A DNA stretch of 64,000 nucleotides from Trissonchulus latispiculum (Eukaryota; Nematoda; Enoplea; Enoplida; Ironidae). Where the stretch lies: the NCBI GenBank assembly GCA_030248195.1, contig JASAND010020484.1, forward strand, positions 1 through 64,000, read 5' to 3'. Under the pieces are notes generated by a model that saw nothing but the letters and a program-made list of their open reading frames with translations, was not told the origin of the DNA and did not search any database. Position 1 is the stretch's first letter. Each line of letters opens with the position of its first letter. Of the stretch, positions 23,960 to 36,110 are shown piece after piece. Both the position numbers and the translations under genes were made by a program.

Positions 23960-24310
23960 CACCACCTACGCCTAACTATATGTAATGGAATGACTTAGAT
24001 CTTGTGCTCAAAAGTGGTTAAAAAGTTAGTTTCTAATTGGTCACCATCCCAAAAGAGGTTTCTACAGGAAACGGAATCTAGCAAATCTTGTCGATGTTAA
24101 GGTGGTAGTACCACTAGCGGGATTTTCGACCTAATCATGGCATAAAGCAGTTTCCAACTAATATGAGAAGAAAAGACCAAAAGTTACCCCAACATTAACA
24201 CAAAAGAAGGGCACTGACAAGTTTAGTTAGGAGTAATCAGTCCAAATAACGATCTATTATACGTGAAGTGATAAAAATTATAATGATAAGGTCAATTCCA
24301 AAATTCCCCT
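23960..24310. other. AT-rich non-coding stretch
   Basis: No gene, repeat family or RNA is recognised. It separates the G-rich array from the hairpin-rich region. Confidence 0.4.
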
Positions 24311-25520
24311 TTCTGAAAGGACAGGTGTCCTTTCCCTCAGTGGCCCGGGTGCGGTCACTTTCCCCTTCCATTGCTAGAGGTTAATAAGAACAGAAGAATA
24401 GTAAAACTCTAGAAATCCTAGTGTTGGCGTAAATGCGAAATTTATAATTACCATGATAAGGAACTCAACATTTCTAGCTGAAAAGAATACGCTAATCCTT
24501 GTCTCTTGTCAGCAGTGTTTTAAAAGCCTTTTCAGTGTTTAATAACATCTATTAGAAGATTGTTTGATAAAATAACCACATAATTAGGTTATACGTAAGA
24601 AATTAAAAGTAATAAGTACCTAAGTATGTTTACTTGCAATAATTTGTGTTTCACAATGTTTTAAGGTCTCAATTTGTTATTAATCATGTTAACTAGTGTT
24701 AGTTAGGCTTAATTTATGTTAATTAGCTAATTATTACGTAAGAAATGAATTTTTTGTCTGTGATGCAACTTAGGCTCATATGAAAGAGAAATTTCTCCCC
24801 TTTCCAAAAATGTAATCCCCACGTTTTAACTCCCAAAATTGAGTGAGTTATAAGCAAAAATGTTTTAGTAAGATTAGCCTTTATTTCCTAATCTTACTTT
24901 GCTTAAAAGGAAAGTCCAAAAAGGGGACTTCTAAAAAACCTTTATACTAACTTTCTTTCCTCCTTCCCTTTCTTCTTTCTTTGTCTGGGAGGTTGTCTAC
25001 CTCCCAGACTACAAGGCAGCCAGGTGCGCTGCTGTTCCCCCTTTTCTTTCATCTTTTCCTACGTACGCTAGGCTTGTCCTCAGGTGAACTTTTGTTGGGC
25101 CTAGTACAACAAGAAGAAGACAACAAAAGTTCGCCTCAAGAGAAGAAAAGAGGACCCAAATTTTAACACATAGGTAAAGTTCAGAGGGGGCTTAATTAAT
25201 TCCCCACAATTAAGATTATTATGAAAACTAGTCGGTTATGTCTAGCTAAACTTGTAAAATATTAAGATTCTCTCTTTAAGTCTTTAGCACTTACGTAGAT
25301 TGCGTAAAAGTTAGAAACAAATGCCAAAATTCAAGTTATTTCCCCTTTGGTTACGTTTACATGTTAACCAAAATTTTGCAAAGTTTTGCAGAATTTCAGC
25401 ATCGAAAATCCATCAAAAAAGGGTCAGTTGGGGGACAATAATTCGCAAATCTCATTAATTTCAGCTCTTAATGGCCCAGCTGGCTCAACCAGCCGCTGCT
25501 GGCCCTGTGGAAAAGATAGC

Positions 25521-25556
25521 AAGCTTCTAGAAAGTTCTAGAACTTTCTAGAAGCTT
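25521..25556. promoter_or_regulatory. Perfect heat-shock element palindrome (six nGAAn units)
   Basis: A 36-bp perfect palindrome built of three TTCTAGAA blocks separated by AG and CT gives six alternating GAA/TTC units in exact 5-bp register. This is the consensus binding site of heat-shock factor trimers. A TATA-like ATAAAAGG sits at 25566-25573. The sequence match is direct; the heat-inducible role is inferred. Confidence 0.75.
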
Positions 25557-25565
25557 TAGGCTAAA

Positions 25566-25600
25566 ATAAAAGGAGAATTCCGCCCCCAGTTCGCTAATGA
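25566..25600 (+). promoter_or_regulatory. TATA-like box and presumed start site
   Basis: ATAAAAGG lies 10 bp after the heat-shock palindrome, with a C-rich stretch and CAGT at 25587-25590, where a start site could fall. The predicted transcript would run rightward into the hairpin-rich region. The gene it drives is not identified. Confidence 0.45.
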
Positions 25601-25929
25601 CCTGTCACCGAGCTGTCAGCAAAACTGTCAGCTCGGTCTCCAAAATTTTAAGTTAGTCAGTGTTCGTTTAGCAGTGGCCGAGAGCGGCCTGAATTTTAGT
25701 CCCCCATCCCCGTGTGTGTTACTTCTCGGACCACTGGTGTGGTACGGGAATATAGTAACACACACTCCCCTTTAGGACGCTTTTTAGGGACCTTTCTGGC
25801 CCACAGGCCAGAAAGGAAAATTGAGACAAAGCACGAACACTACAATTTTAGGAGCCTTAAGGATCTTCTATATCCGGCTCAGAATTTACGCCTAGGACAA
25901 AAATTTAGGATTTTTATTGTGGACTTTTG

Positions 25930-26310
25930 GCCTTATTTTTTTATTGTATTTTCGGCCTTTGGGCCTCATTTTTATATGGCATTCATGGCCAGTTTTATGA
26001 AGTTTTTTAGGCCAATGAGCCCCTGTTTTCCAGCATTTTGGGCCTAAGGCCACCTTTTTATTTCCATGGCATGTTGGACCTTCGGGTCAAATTTCAGTTA
26101 CATAGCATGTTGGGCCTCCGGGCCAGTTTTATTTCATTTTATTTTATTATTTAATTAATTCAAAAATCAAGGGGCAGCTCATGTAAACCCCTCCTGTGCG
26201 ATGGAGGTCTTGAGGCGTGCCCACTTTTCTTTTATTTTACGTTTCTCATTTTAATCCCTTTTTTCATTTACCAAGCAACGGCCTTTTGGCCTAAAATTAG
26301 TAGGCCTTTA
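25930..26310 (+). repeat. Degenerate tandem units with GGCC-loop-GGCC mini-hairpins
   Basis: Short phrases such as GGCCTTTGGGCC, GGGCCTAAGGCC, GGACCTTCGGGTC, GGGCCTCCGGGCC, GGCCTTTTGGCC and GGCCTTTATGGCC recur in T-rich sequence. Several can form a 4-bp stem with a small loop. They lie downstream of the heat-shock palindrome. Confidence 0.5.
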
Positions 26311-29300
26311 TGGCCTAAAAATATTCTCTTTATTTGTCACTTTTGGGGTTATTTTTTGTAGTTTTCATGGGTTTATGAGTGGGACCCCAAATCTCCAATT
26401 CTGAGCTAGAGAGCCCCTAAATTACAGCTCTGAAATTACTAAGCTAGTTAAGAAAAAGTAACTCCCCACAGCCGGCAACTAGGAGTTGCCGGCCATGTTC
26501 TCAAAAACGCCATATTGCACAAAAAATTATACTGTCAGTATTATGTTTTATTTTTAGCGTTAGGTCGGCATTAAATCGCTAGGTATTAAAAAGTATAGGA
26601 TGTTTTAAAAGCTAATTCCTAAAACTTGAGTTGTTTTATGTTTAATTTAATTAATTATCAAGCAGTCTTTCAAGAGGAATGGCCGGCTTCCTCACTTTCC
26701 GTAGTTTTAATTAATTGTGTATTTAGTTTACTTGACTGTTCTTTGTTGTTAGTAATAATTGCTTAGCAATTATTACTCACTGGCTTTCGTCAAAATTCAA
26801 GTTAAAATCTTTTCTGAAACTTACGTAGTTTAAGTTTTTCACAAAATTTCTTTTATGGGCAATTCTGAGGAATTGCAAAAGCTGTAAAACCTGCGCACAA
26901 CAAAGTTCAAAGTTTACAAACTTCTTACACAAATGAGCCTAAGTTTAATTCATTAGTCAGTCTAAGTAGCTAGATAGTTATTAGTATGAATGTTCTGTAC
27001 AATTGGAGTGTGAATGCTTTGTAAGCCTGAAGTGTAAATGTTTTGTATAATTGAAGCGTGAATGTGTTGCAAAATTAATGTGTGAATGTGTCCCCAAAAA
27101 GTACCTAAGGTGGTTATTCGGGTAAACTCCTCATGGAGCGTGAGGTTCCGAAATTAACCAAGTTTCAAGGATGTTTGGTTGAATGATTGTAGAATGCTCT
27201 GATTTGTATGTATGTAGAATGAATGTTTTTGTATAATTGTGGTGGCAACTCGCGGAAACTCCCCTTGTACGATAGGGGTTGCAAGGATTGTCAAATCAGT
27301 ATGAGTGATAATTGAATGAATGAGTATTAATAATGTAATTGTTAATATTGGGATAATCAGGGAAGCCTAGAGTTTAACAAATCGTGGTAAACTCTGCCAA
27401 CTATTATCAAATTGCAAATCACGTCAAACTCCACATTAATAAAGGATAATATTTTAAACAGTCCAAGATACCAGTCAAAGCGGATTATCTTAATGTATGA
27501 CAGTTCACTGGTTCTCATCTGGTGCATGAGGCCAATACTTGCGAAATTGTCCTAAAGCTCCTGTATTAGGCAGGAAAATGGTGTGAATGTGTACAAATGT
27601 TTGTTTGTTGTTGAATGCTTGCTGATCTGAGGAATCTAAGTGTGACATACAGTGTGAATGAGTACCTACTTCAGTATTAGGGTAATATGCAAATTAGGTA
27701 GCTAATATGGTCCAGGTCACGGGGACCCCCAGGATAAGCTGATGTTACCAGGCGGTCCTCGATTCGTCCACGTAGGTATGCCCGCAAGAAGGGAGTGGAC
27801 GAATCGCAAATAAAGGACTTCGTGCTGGTCTGTTTTACCTGTTTAGAGCCGAATTTTTGTCCCAAAATCTGTAACATAAATTAGTTAAGTTTGTCCATTG
27901 TCTTGTATTAATTATATGTGTTAATTAGCTAGATCTGTGCCAGTAGATCCATCCCGAGCTAGTAATCCTCGCAGTGCATCACAAAATAACTCATACGTTT
28001 CGTCAGTCTTTAGCACAAAAGGCAAAAGTTAATTTTAATCAAATTGCAAGAATTATGTCAAAGTTGTTATTCTTGCCCTCACTGGTTCTCGTTAATGGGG
28101 CAACTAATTTGGTTGTAGGTTGCATTTCTGCAAAGTATATTGTCTGTACAGTTTAAACTTTTTATGTCAATTAGTAACTGAAAAAGGGTAAACGTTTTGT
28201 GTCAAAATACTAGTCAAATCTGACTGTAAGCATCAAATAGTGCTCGATAGTCAATACAAGTAAGTAATTATGGAATTTAATGGCATACACGGTGAATATT
28301 TTTACGTAAACATCCAATAAACCTAAAATCACATAAATAATAGTTAGTTAGCATATTAATACTGTGTAATTACGTAAGAATTGAGGATTATAACGAAACC
28401 ATCTTCTAATAAGCTTAAAAGGAATAGTCTTGCAAATAGGCGTTTCTACTCTTATAAACGTGTTTTACAGGAAACAGGTGCTTTCCTGTCACAAAAGCCC
28501 TAACTGGCCGAAGAGCCTTTAGGCCTCAAACCTAATTATGCGCAGACCGAATATGACTGTAAAGAATACATGTTAAATCGGCGATTTCCGGCATTCCAAT
28601 GCAGGAAATCGCCCAAAAACTCATATTCGGCAAAATTTTATCTATATCAAGTCGAAACCGTTTAATTAGTCACATTTCATCCCGCAAAAGCGGTCAAAGT
28701 GTGTTATTTCTGTTTTTTTCAACAAAATCTTAATCAGTTTTAACTAAAGTTCTAATTTTCTTCTCCGAAAGCCATATAAGTGAGTAATAGTTGCCGGGTT
28801 TGATTCCCGCACTTATATTCTGAACTAATGGGTTTTAACCCATTTGATTCAGGTTCGCCGTGATCCTGTCCTGCCAGATCATTGTCAGTAGAGCCTGATC
28901 CAGTGGAGCTTTGAGCGAATTGACTGAGCCAGTGACCAGTTGCAGTAGTAGTCCAGTTGTCCAGTAGATTAGCCAGTAGTGATAGATATTGATTTGCCTG
29001 ATCCGATTCTGATCCTGTTGAGCGTTGTTCAGTACTTTTGAAGGTACATTGGAGGAAGATTGCAGTCTAAGAAGATCTGAGGCAGAGAACTCGATCCAAA
29101 AAGAACCTAATCTATAGTCGGGTGAACCATAAAACTGTACTTTGTAGTTTCTAACCTAAAATCTCTGACTTTTGTTTATTCTTATAAAGCATCTTGAAAA
29201 GTTTCCGAAAATGCAGTTCCTTACTTGTGTTTCTATTCCTTCTTTGGAAGTTGTGACCCCTGTGTTGTCTCTGGCCTAGGCCAACTGTAAAACTATATTG

Positions 29301-30272
29301 TCAAGACGGAAATTCAACTTTCGAAGACAGCTAGTAGAACTTATTAATTTAAAGCCTGCTTAATTTAATTTATAATTATACTTGAAGCCATCTCCCGGTA
29401 TCACCCCGCCTAGACCGACCCCTATATTGTTCTTCAGTCCAAACTTCCCTAACCACTCGTGAGGTTGCAGGTGTAACCTGACGAGATCACCCAACTTCTA
29501 GACCGGAACTGTGCAGAACCGACACTCTGTTAAATTTAGTTAATTATTTGTTATACTGAACCTGTATTGTAGTTTTCTGTAAAGGACGAATAGAGAGTAG
29601 ACTTGAGTTTAAACACACGTCACGCGACACACCCTAACGTGCCCAGTCATAATACCTGAAGAAGAGGACTAATAAATTAGTCTCAAGTTAATTGTTAACC
29701 GGTCAGTCACTAACTTAGTTAATCTAATATTCGGAAATCTCCAGTCCCCTAAAATAATTCACTCTCCCCAATCAAGGGCTGGCAACTCTGGTAAATCCAG
29801 TAACCTGTACCGTTTCATTGTTGTAACTCAAGTTGTTAATAACTGGTGTGCAACCCTTCTGTACTCCCTTGTTGTAAACGTAGCATTCTTGGCTAGTAAA
29901 TTAATCTTGTTGCGTACAAATCGTAGTCTACATTTCAGCTGCTGAAAAGAGATCCAGGTGAGATCTCCCAGGAACACTCAAAGGGTAAATTGCTCAGATC
30001 TAGTAAGTTGGATCTGAATCGAGAGTTAAAGACTAACCCCAGTCTGATCTTAGAGTTCTGACCTGTTGCGTCAGAACATTCCTATCCATACTCCAGGTGC
30101 GATTGGATAGAGCCTAACCCTCTTCGCCTAAACGAACTCACAATAGTACCCCTAACAGGTTAGCTGTAGAGATCCCCGATTTTGGCAAATCACCTTTCGG
30201 GAATCTGGTACATAAGTTTGTCTCCCTAGGCAAACGCGCTAACCTTCCGTGTGATTGAACTTTTAACCTAAG

Positions 30273-31389
30273 CAGGGTTTTTTTTTGGTTGCGGACAAGT
30301 GTGCATTTTTTGTGCATTTTTAAAACATAGTGTGCATTTTGGAAAAAATGTGTGCATTTTTAAAAAATTGCTTATTTTGAACTATAACGTACATTTTTGG
30401 CCGTAATTTTGTGTTCTACGCATTTTTGACTTCAACTGGAATCCTACGCTTTAGTTGCTGTTTTGATGACGATTTTAAATCTTAACTGGTTAGCACACGT
30501 ATTTAGGCAAATGCAGAACTATACAAACTAACGTATATAGGTGTCGGGTTTTGACACCTGCAATGCTGTGAACCTATTAAGCGCAAAATTGTGAATAACA
30601 TAAAATCAACATAGGATTGTCAATTTGCTGCCAAATTTACTTATATAATTCAAGAATTTCTTCAAAGTAACGATAAAACCCGAGCTGAAATTACGTATTG
30701 GTGTAATTCAGCCCTGTTCTGCGGGTAGCCATTTAATATATATCTAACGTATAAGTGTCTAAGTGTCTAATTTGGCTATCTCCCTACGACATATATATAA
30801 TGCAGAAATTAGATTGAAAGTCGACGCCGGGGAGGTCTGTGGGCGGAGTTCCCCAGAAGTTGGGAATTTTTTGGAATTTTGAACACGCGAAATTTTTATG
30901 AACAATTTCTTACCATTTTAACAGATTAACAAACGGCAATAAGAGAGCTAGCATTGCACACGTCGAACCGTTGTAGAGGAAGAAAATGTGAAGAAATGCT
31001 TTAAGAAAAATTGGCTTAATCCAGCCTTTTATTTTTGACGATGAAGGAACGCACACTAGTATAAATATATACTTACAATCTAAAGCAAAAATATTTCAAT
31101 ATATAATTAGTGGCTTTAGGGAGGAAGAATAAAACAAAGAAAGGTTGTAGCGACGTTGCCATGACCGAAAAATTGTACGTAAGAAAAAGCGGGGGTCTGG
31201 GGCGGCAGCCCCCAGCTAAAAGCTAGAGCTTTTTTTAAAATTTAAAACACTTTGGAAATTTTTTAGAGCATTTTGTGGTTAGCGGAAGCAAAATTTGACT
31301 GTGCATTTATGTGTGCATTTTTAAATTCGAGTGTGCATTTTGGAAAAAAAGTGTGCATATGCACAGTAAAATGCACAAAAAAACCCCTG
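30273..31389. mobile_element. Second non-autonomous hAT-like element
   Basis: Begins CAGGGTTTTTTTTT and ends AAAAAAACCCCTG, flanked by perfect 8-bp AACCTAAG at 30265-30272 and 31390-31397. Subterminal TGTGCATTTTT motifs recur at both ends. The right part (31,180-31,360) resembles 4,139-4,300 inside the first hAT-like element. No transposase is encoded in the 1,117 bp. Confidence 0.85.
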
Positions 31390-31397
31390 AACCTAAG

Positions 31398-34300
31398 CGA
31401 CCCCACTTTCGAAATCAAATCAAATTAGTCAAGTTTTCTATTCTAATCTCACTCAGTTCATTACATATATATTGGCGAACAAGCCGATTAAAAGAATATA
31501 CGATAACTAAAATTAAGGTTCTAACATTCACCCTACAACTATATTACGTTTTGGTAGTCATTAAATCAGTTCAATGCCTGCGTTATATATATTCTTTCTG
31601 ATATATATATTAAGAAAAAGAAATTCAATCATTCTAACTGACTCAGATCTCATCCACTACTTCTAACATCCTGCACTTTTTGCACTCAAACCTGACCATT
31701 TTAGCTGAGCGGACTGAAAAGAACTGACAATTTGGGCTATTGCGCCAAGTTAGCGTCTCTTGAGGTTTGAATAGAAGTTAACTGCTTAGTGTCCCTTTAT
31801 TGTACAAAATGATTCCGTTTTTAATAAACGCTTCCATGTTTCCTTTTCTTCTTACTCTCATGTTTTTGGTGCGTAGGGACTCTTGACTCTTCTGATTGAA
31901 TCGTTGCTTCATTATTTGCAAAATGATCGAATGGATACAACCTTGTTGATGTTGACAGGTCTAAGTAGCTTTAGAATTTTCTGGATTAAAGTTGAAAACT
32001 ACAGCAGGTTGGAATACGGAACCTGAACCGGGAGGATTTTTATAACCGAAACCGAAAGATCTCAAAAATCAAATGAAATAAAGTGCATGTGCTCAAGTGC
32101 CAATATTACCGGCAAAGTAAAGTAAAGGCAAGTAAAGTCTCTAAAAGCAAATTATTGCAATTTTTCCTGCGATTAGACATCGCTACTTTGAGACTGAGCA
32201 TATTCTCCCGTGTCAGGCAGCCAAATGTGACATATTTTCTGCCGTCAAGCTTAGCTTGCTTTAATGTATCTATTAGAGGCCAGTACTGGCCGAATTTTTA
32301 GGGCCCTGGCCGTCCTGTGAAAACTTTCTCGGACTACTCGGCCCGGCCGAGGAATCTCTCACCTTTTCTAAGAATTTATACGGACAAGCCAGCTACTTCC
32401 GGCTGCAAACTTCACATGCCGCTATGATTTTGCTACAGCTGTAATTAAAACAAAACCCGTTCATTAATTAGCACTCAAATGACGGTTGTGCTGCGTTAGA
32501 TCAATTTATTTATACCTTTGATAGAAATTTCTCGCTGGTACTCAATTTTGTTAGCTAGAGTGTACGCCGCTGTTCCTTTGTAAGAGCAAATTCAAACCTT
32601 CGAAAAGTCAACTTTAGAGGAACTAAATTTTAAAAGTCCATCGGCAAAATTTACTAGATTTAACATACTAAAATATAACTCAGAGCTTTTTACTTGTGGT
32701 TGAAGTTGCTCCGCCAAAGAGCACTTAGAGCGCCCATTGGCTGATGCTGTCTACTGTTTTTACCCATTTCTACCCATTTTTAGTATTTTCTGTGATAAAA
32801 GTAATATCGTAGGGCAATGGCGTGAATTAGGGGAAATGTTTGAGCCTATGAGAGGAGGTACAAAGGTGAAGCGTTACCCAAATTACTGCAGAAGCGTATA
32901 AATCAGTCCAGCGCACCACATTATGGTGCGGGCTTCCTTTCGGACATTTTTTTGCTCTCACGAATTCAATCCTTTACAATACTAGCCAAAGCTTACAGAA
33001 TACATCATTTTCGTGCTCTTTAACAATCTGGGGCTCTCTTCCTTAATTTTTGGTGAAAAGATAAGAAATTTCTGGGCTTTGGCCATATTTTCTCAGTAGC
33101 CAGTAGGGACACTGGCTTGATTGTAATGGCTGAAAAAACTGAAAATCTTTGCTTCTGGAACCATTGCTTTCTAATACTGTTGCTAATGGTTAAGAAGTCT
33201 GTATAACTATTTTGGGGGTCTAAGAGTTACCAGTTTTCGAGGAAATCAGTTTATTTAAAATTATTAACACATATTAAAAACAGTGCTGGTTTACTTATAT
33301 ACTCAATAAATACATCGCCCAAATGCCCATTTTACCAACATCTATTAGCGGAAGTTTATTGCTTTGAGGTTTGACCGAAAAACTATTTTGGCAAAACCGC
33401 GACAGCAAAACCGTTTCAGTCTAGAGAATACTCAATGCAAAATTGCAAAATTTAGTGTCCTCGTGCATTTTGTGGATTTTCTGAGCCATTGACGCGGTGG
33501 TTACACTTGGCAATGTTATGGCAGCGAGTTGTGACAGCGGCAGTTGTTTGCCATAGTTGTCGAGCCTGACAACCTGTGGTTACTTCTGACAACTTATCGT
33601 GAGCCAACACTATGCTTTCTATTGCGTTGTCGAAACGAAATCGGGCTTGGTTCCAGCTTGTTGTCACAAGATGTCAGAACGTTGTGATTACTGGTTACAC
33701 GAGCGACGTTGTGACAATTCTGTTGCAACGGCAATTGTGACAGCGCGACAAGGTTGTCGATATCGGCTTTGGATTACTGAAAATTTTGGTATAGGCTTCA
33801 TGGATTACGACCCATTTGTGTTGCGGCACGGAGCAACAGAGAAATGTTCAACCGAATCATTTAAACTGGAGAAACCGAGAAAAATATCATGTTAAATTTT
33901 GCTTAACTCAAAATTGTTTGTAAGTTTTGTTCAGCGTTTCTTATACTACATAAATTATTCCGTAACAGGTTTCTGACTCCGTTGTGAAATATCTTACAAA
34001 GTTCTCAGTTCTGGAAAAATAATCTATTTTTAAATAATTAACATTATTTTCGTTTGTTTCTCCGTTTTTTCTCCCATTCTCCATTTCTCCGTTTGTCAGC
34101 TTGTCCGCTTCTCAGGTGCTCCGTTTCTCTGTTTATCCGTGGTCTACTGTATCTACCCATCAGCCAATCAGGAGCGTGGATTACGTAAACAACAGAAAGT
34201 TGAATCTTCGTTTCTCCGTTGCTCCGTTCAAGCATGAGCCCAGAAAACGGAGAAATTGTCCGTTTTTTCGTTCGTCCGTTCGTCCTTTTCTTCGTTGCTC

Positions 34301-36110
34301 CGACGAAGCATGTACCGCCCTTAAGAGCCACCGCGTCAAATCCATAAAACTTTCCTCGGCATGTCTTTTCAACTCCAAACATTACGAACACTACAGCGTT
34401 TCAAAATCACTGCACAAAAGGATATCACCTTTTAAGCCAAGCTAAGTTATGTACCCAATTTTATTTATTTCACATTTAGAATTAATTTCTAATTAGTAAT
34501 TTTATTAGAAATCTGTGCGTTTAGTTCAAACGTTTTCCAGCATTCCCAGCCTTTCTGTTCCGGTTTATTCTGAACCGAACCGGTTTCTTTGCTACAACTA
34601 GAGCAAGATCAATGATGAATTAGTCCCTGACAATGCTTCAGGTTTCGAGAATGTTATTGACTAATTTAGTTGACAAATAGACTCTGGAGCTTTGATGGTA
34701 CCTACCCCTTCAGTCTTTCAGTGGTATCTAATAAGTGAATTCCAACTGGTTGCTTGGTTCCACTAATAATACATTTGTCAGGCACCATAGAGACCATACA
34801 ACAAACCCGATTGTTAGTATGTTCTCTCACTCAATGACTATCCTTGGTATCTTGGTGCCGTGAATACTACTCTTTAGATTTTTAGAATTAGAACCTATTA
34901 TACGCAGTCTGCTGACTCATTATTAAGCGCATATTTTTTGATTAAAATTCAAGCTTGACACGCAAGGTTGGCAAAACCAAAAGGCTACGGCGATTGTTGT
35001 CTTATACTCAGTAAACATTGGTATGAACGTCGTTGAGTTGCTTTTAGTGACCGATTTCAGTTTCAGGTTCAGTTTCAATTTCAGTTTCAGTTTCAGTCAA
35101 TAAAAAATCCGAAATTAGAAATAATGCTAGCTTCAGCAGTATTACCCAAAGAGCAAAAATGGATAGCTATAGGTATGGCGACAAGATTAATTAAGAAAGA
35201 CAGTACTTTCAGCTGTGACTTGTGATGTGAAAATGAAATTGTTACTTCATCACCTGAGACCAGAAAATTTTGGGCCTCGAGTGGAACCGAACAGACGGTT
35301 TCTCCGACGCTGTGCCAACTGAGCTACCGAGGCTGCAGCCGCACCAAGCTAGAAGAGTTCGTAACCAAACTGAAGTGACAATGAATTAATAATGCGTCAT
35401 ACGGTTTACTGTAGAGATCCAAGCTTAGACTTCTGCTGAGGCAAATCGAGCTTTGTAGACAAAGCACTAAGTCGTCGTTGACTACTCTTGGTATTATGAA
35501 TTCTCGTGTTTCCAAGGAGTGGTTTGCCTCTGTTGTTCGACAATTGAACAACAAAATTCACAATCTGTAGTAGATTCTGCATACGTACATAACTGTTTAT
35601 TAACAAAAACTTGTGGTCAGATAGAAGCATGCGTTAACTTAGGTTGGATTGTGGAGTCTACTCCAACTACACATGAAAATTCCAAAATTCCAAAAGTGGT
35701 CTGCTCCAGTTTGGGTAAACTTCCGAAGTTATACATTTTAAGTGAAAAGGCAGCTTTTTGACGTTTTAAAGAAATATTTTGTAAACAGCAAAAAATTGTT
35801 AAAAAGGTGCAATTTTTAGTAAAAATCGCAGAGGGGGTCTACGTTTTCCAGAATTTCAGAAATTCAGAACATGCGAGTTTCTTTACCAATTTATTGAATA
35901 TAATTCTTGTGCATGCAAGCTGATAATTCAAATGATACTCCAGCGTATGCCTTAATACAATCTAAGCATATAACCAGAACTAAGACAAATTGTGTAAGGT
36001 CTGGTTTTTCAGAGAGTGCAAAAACACACCGGCAGTATTTTTTATAGTTTTGTAAATATTTTGGAATATTTTGAATATTTGTCCTGTAAATCCATATCAG
36101 TGTGAAGAAT
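31398..36110. other. Gene-poor stretch with simple repeats
   Basis: No gene is supported. Visible features are a GTTGTCG/TTGTGACA-rich segment with short inverted copies (about 33,480-33,770), a TTCTCCGTT-like pyrimidine-rich run (34,050-34,300) and a tRNA-like fragment (35,274-35,333). An open frame of 98 codons at 33,599 has no recognisable features. Confidence 0.4.
35274..35333 (-). tRNA. tRNA-like fragment, degenerate
   Basis: The minus strand starts GCCTCGGTAGCTCAGTTGGC, a good acceptor 5' strand and A box, and ends TGTTCGGTTCCACTCGAGGC, with a B-box-like GTTCGGTTCC and a pairing acceptor 3' strand (one G-U). The total is about 60 nt, so roughly a dozen bases of the anticodon arm/variable region are missing. 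It is most likely a tRNA pseudogene or a tRNA-derived SINE relic. Confidence 0.4.

Larger units (their letters stand above)
24312..30112. ncRNA. Hairpin-dense non-coding region with recurring CAGGTGC-like loops
   Basis: No credible protein is encoded. Perfect or near-perfect stems with different sequences recur. Hairpins whose loop is CAGGTG(C) or a variant: 24315-24334, 24340-24358 (loop CGGGTGC), 25016-25032, 27514-27530 (CTGGTGC), 28467-28489, 29456-29485 (GCAGGTGT), 29949-29967, 30055-30077 (CTGTTGC), and 30082-30110 (loop contains CAGGTGCGAT). TGTGCGAT-type loops: 26190-26207, 27129-27145, 27261-27278. Further stems: 24867-24898, 24983-25009, 25077-25140, 25607-25637, 25791-25816, 26471-26493, 26751-26777, 27369-27395, 27760-27806 and 28580-28613. 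Whether this is one transcript, a repeat family or an old retroelement is inference. Confidence 0.5.

Noticed and set aside
25712..26047. 111-codon open frame downstream of the heat-shock palindrome
   Set aside because: Low-complexity Phe/Pro-rich sequence created by GGCC/TTTT repeats, beginning at a non-ATG codon. No family resemblance.
28784..28802. B-box-like GGGTTTGATTCCCG
   Set aside because: No A box at the right distance upstream. It is better read as another short hairpin of the region.
33452..33895. Two overlapping open frames in the GTTGTCG/TTGTGACA-rich segment
   Set aside because: They lie on opposite strands of a segment with inverted short repeats and show no protein family features.
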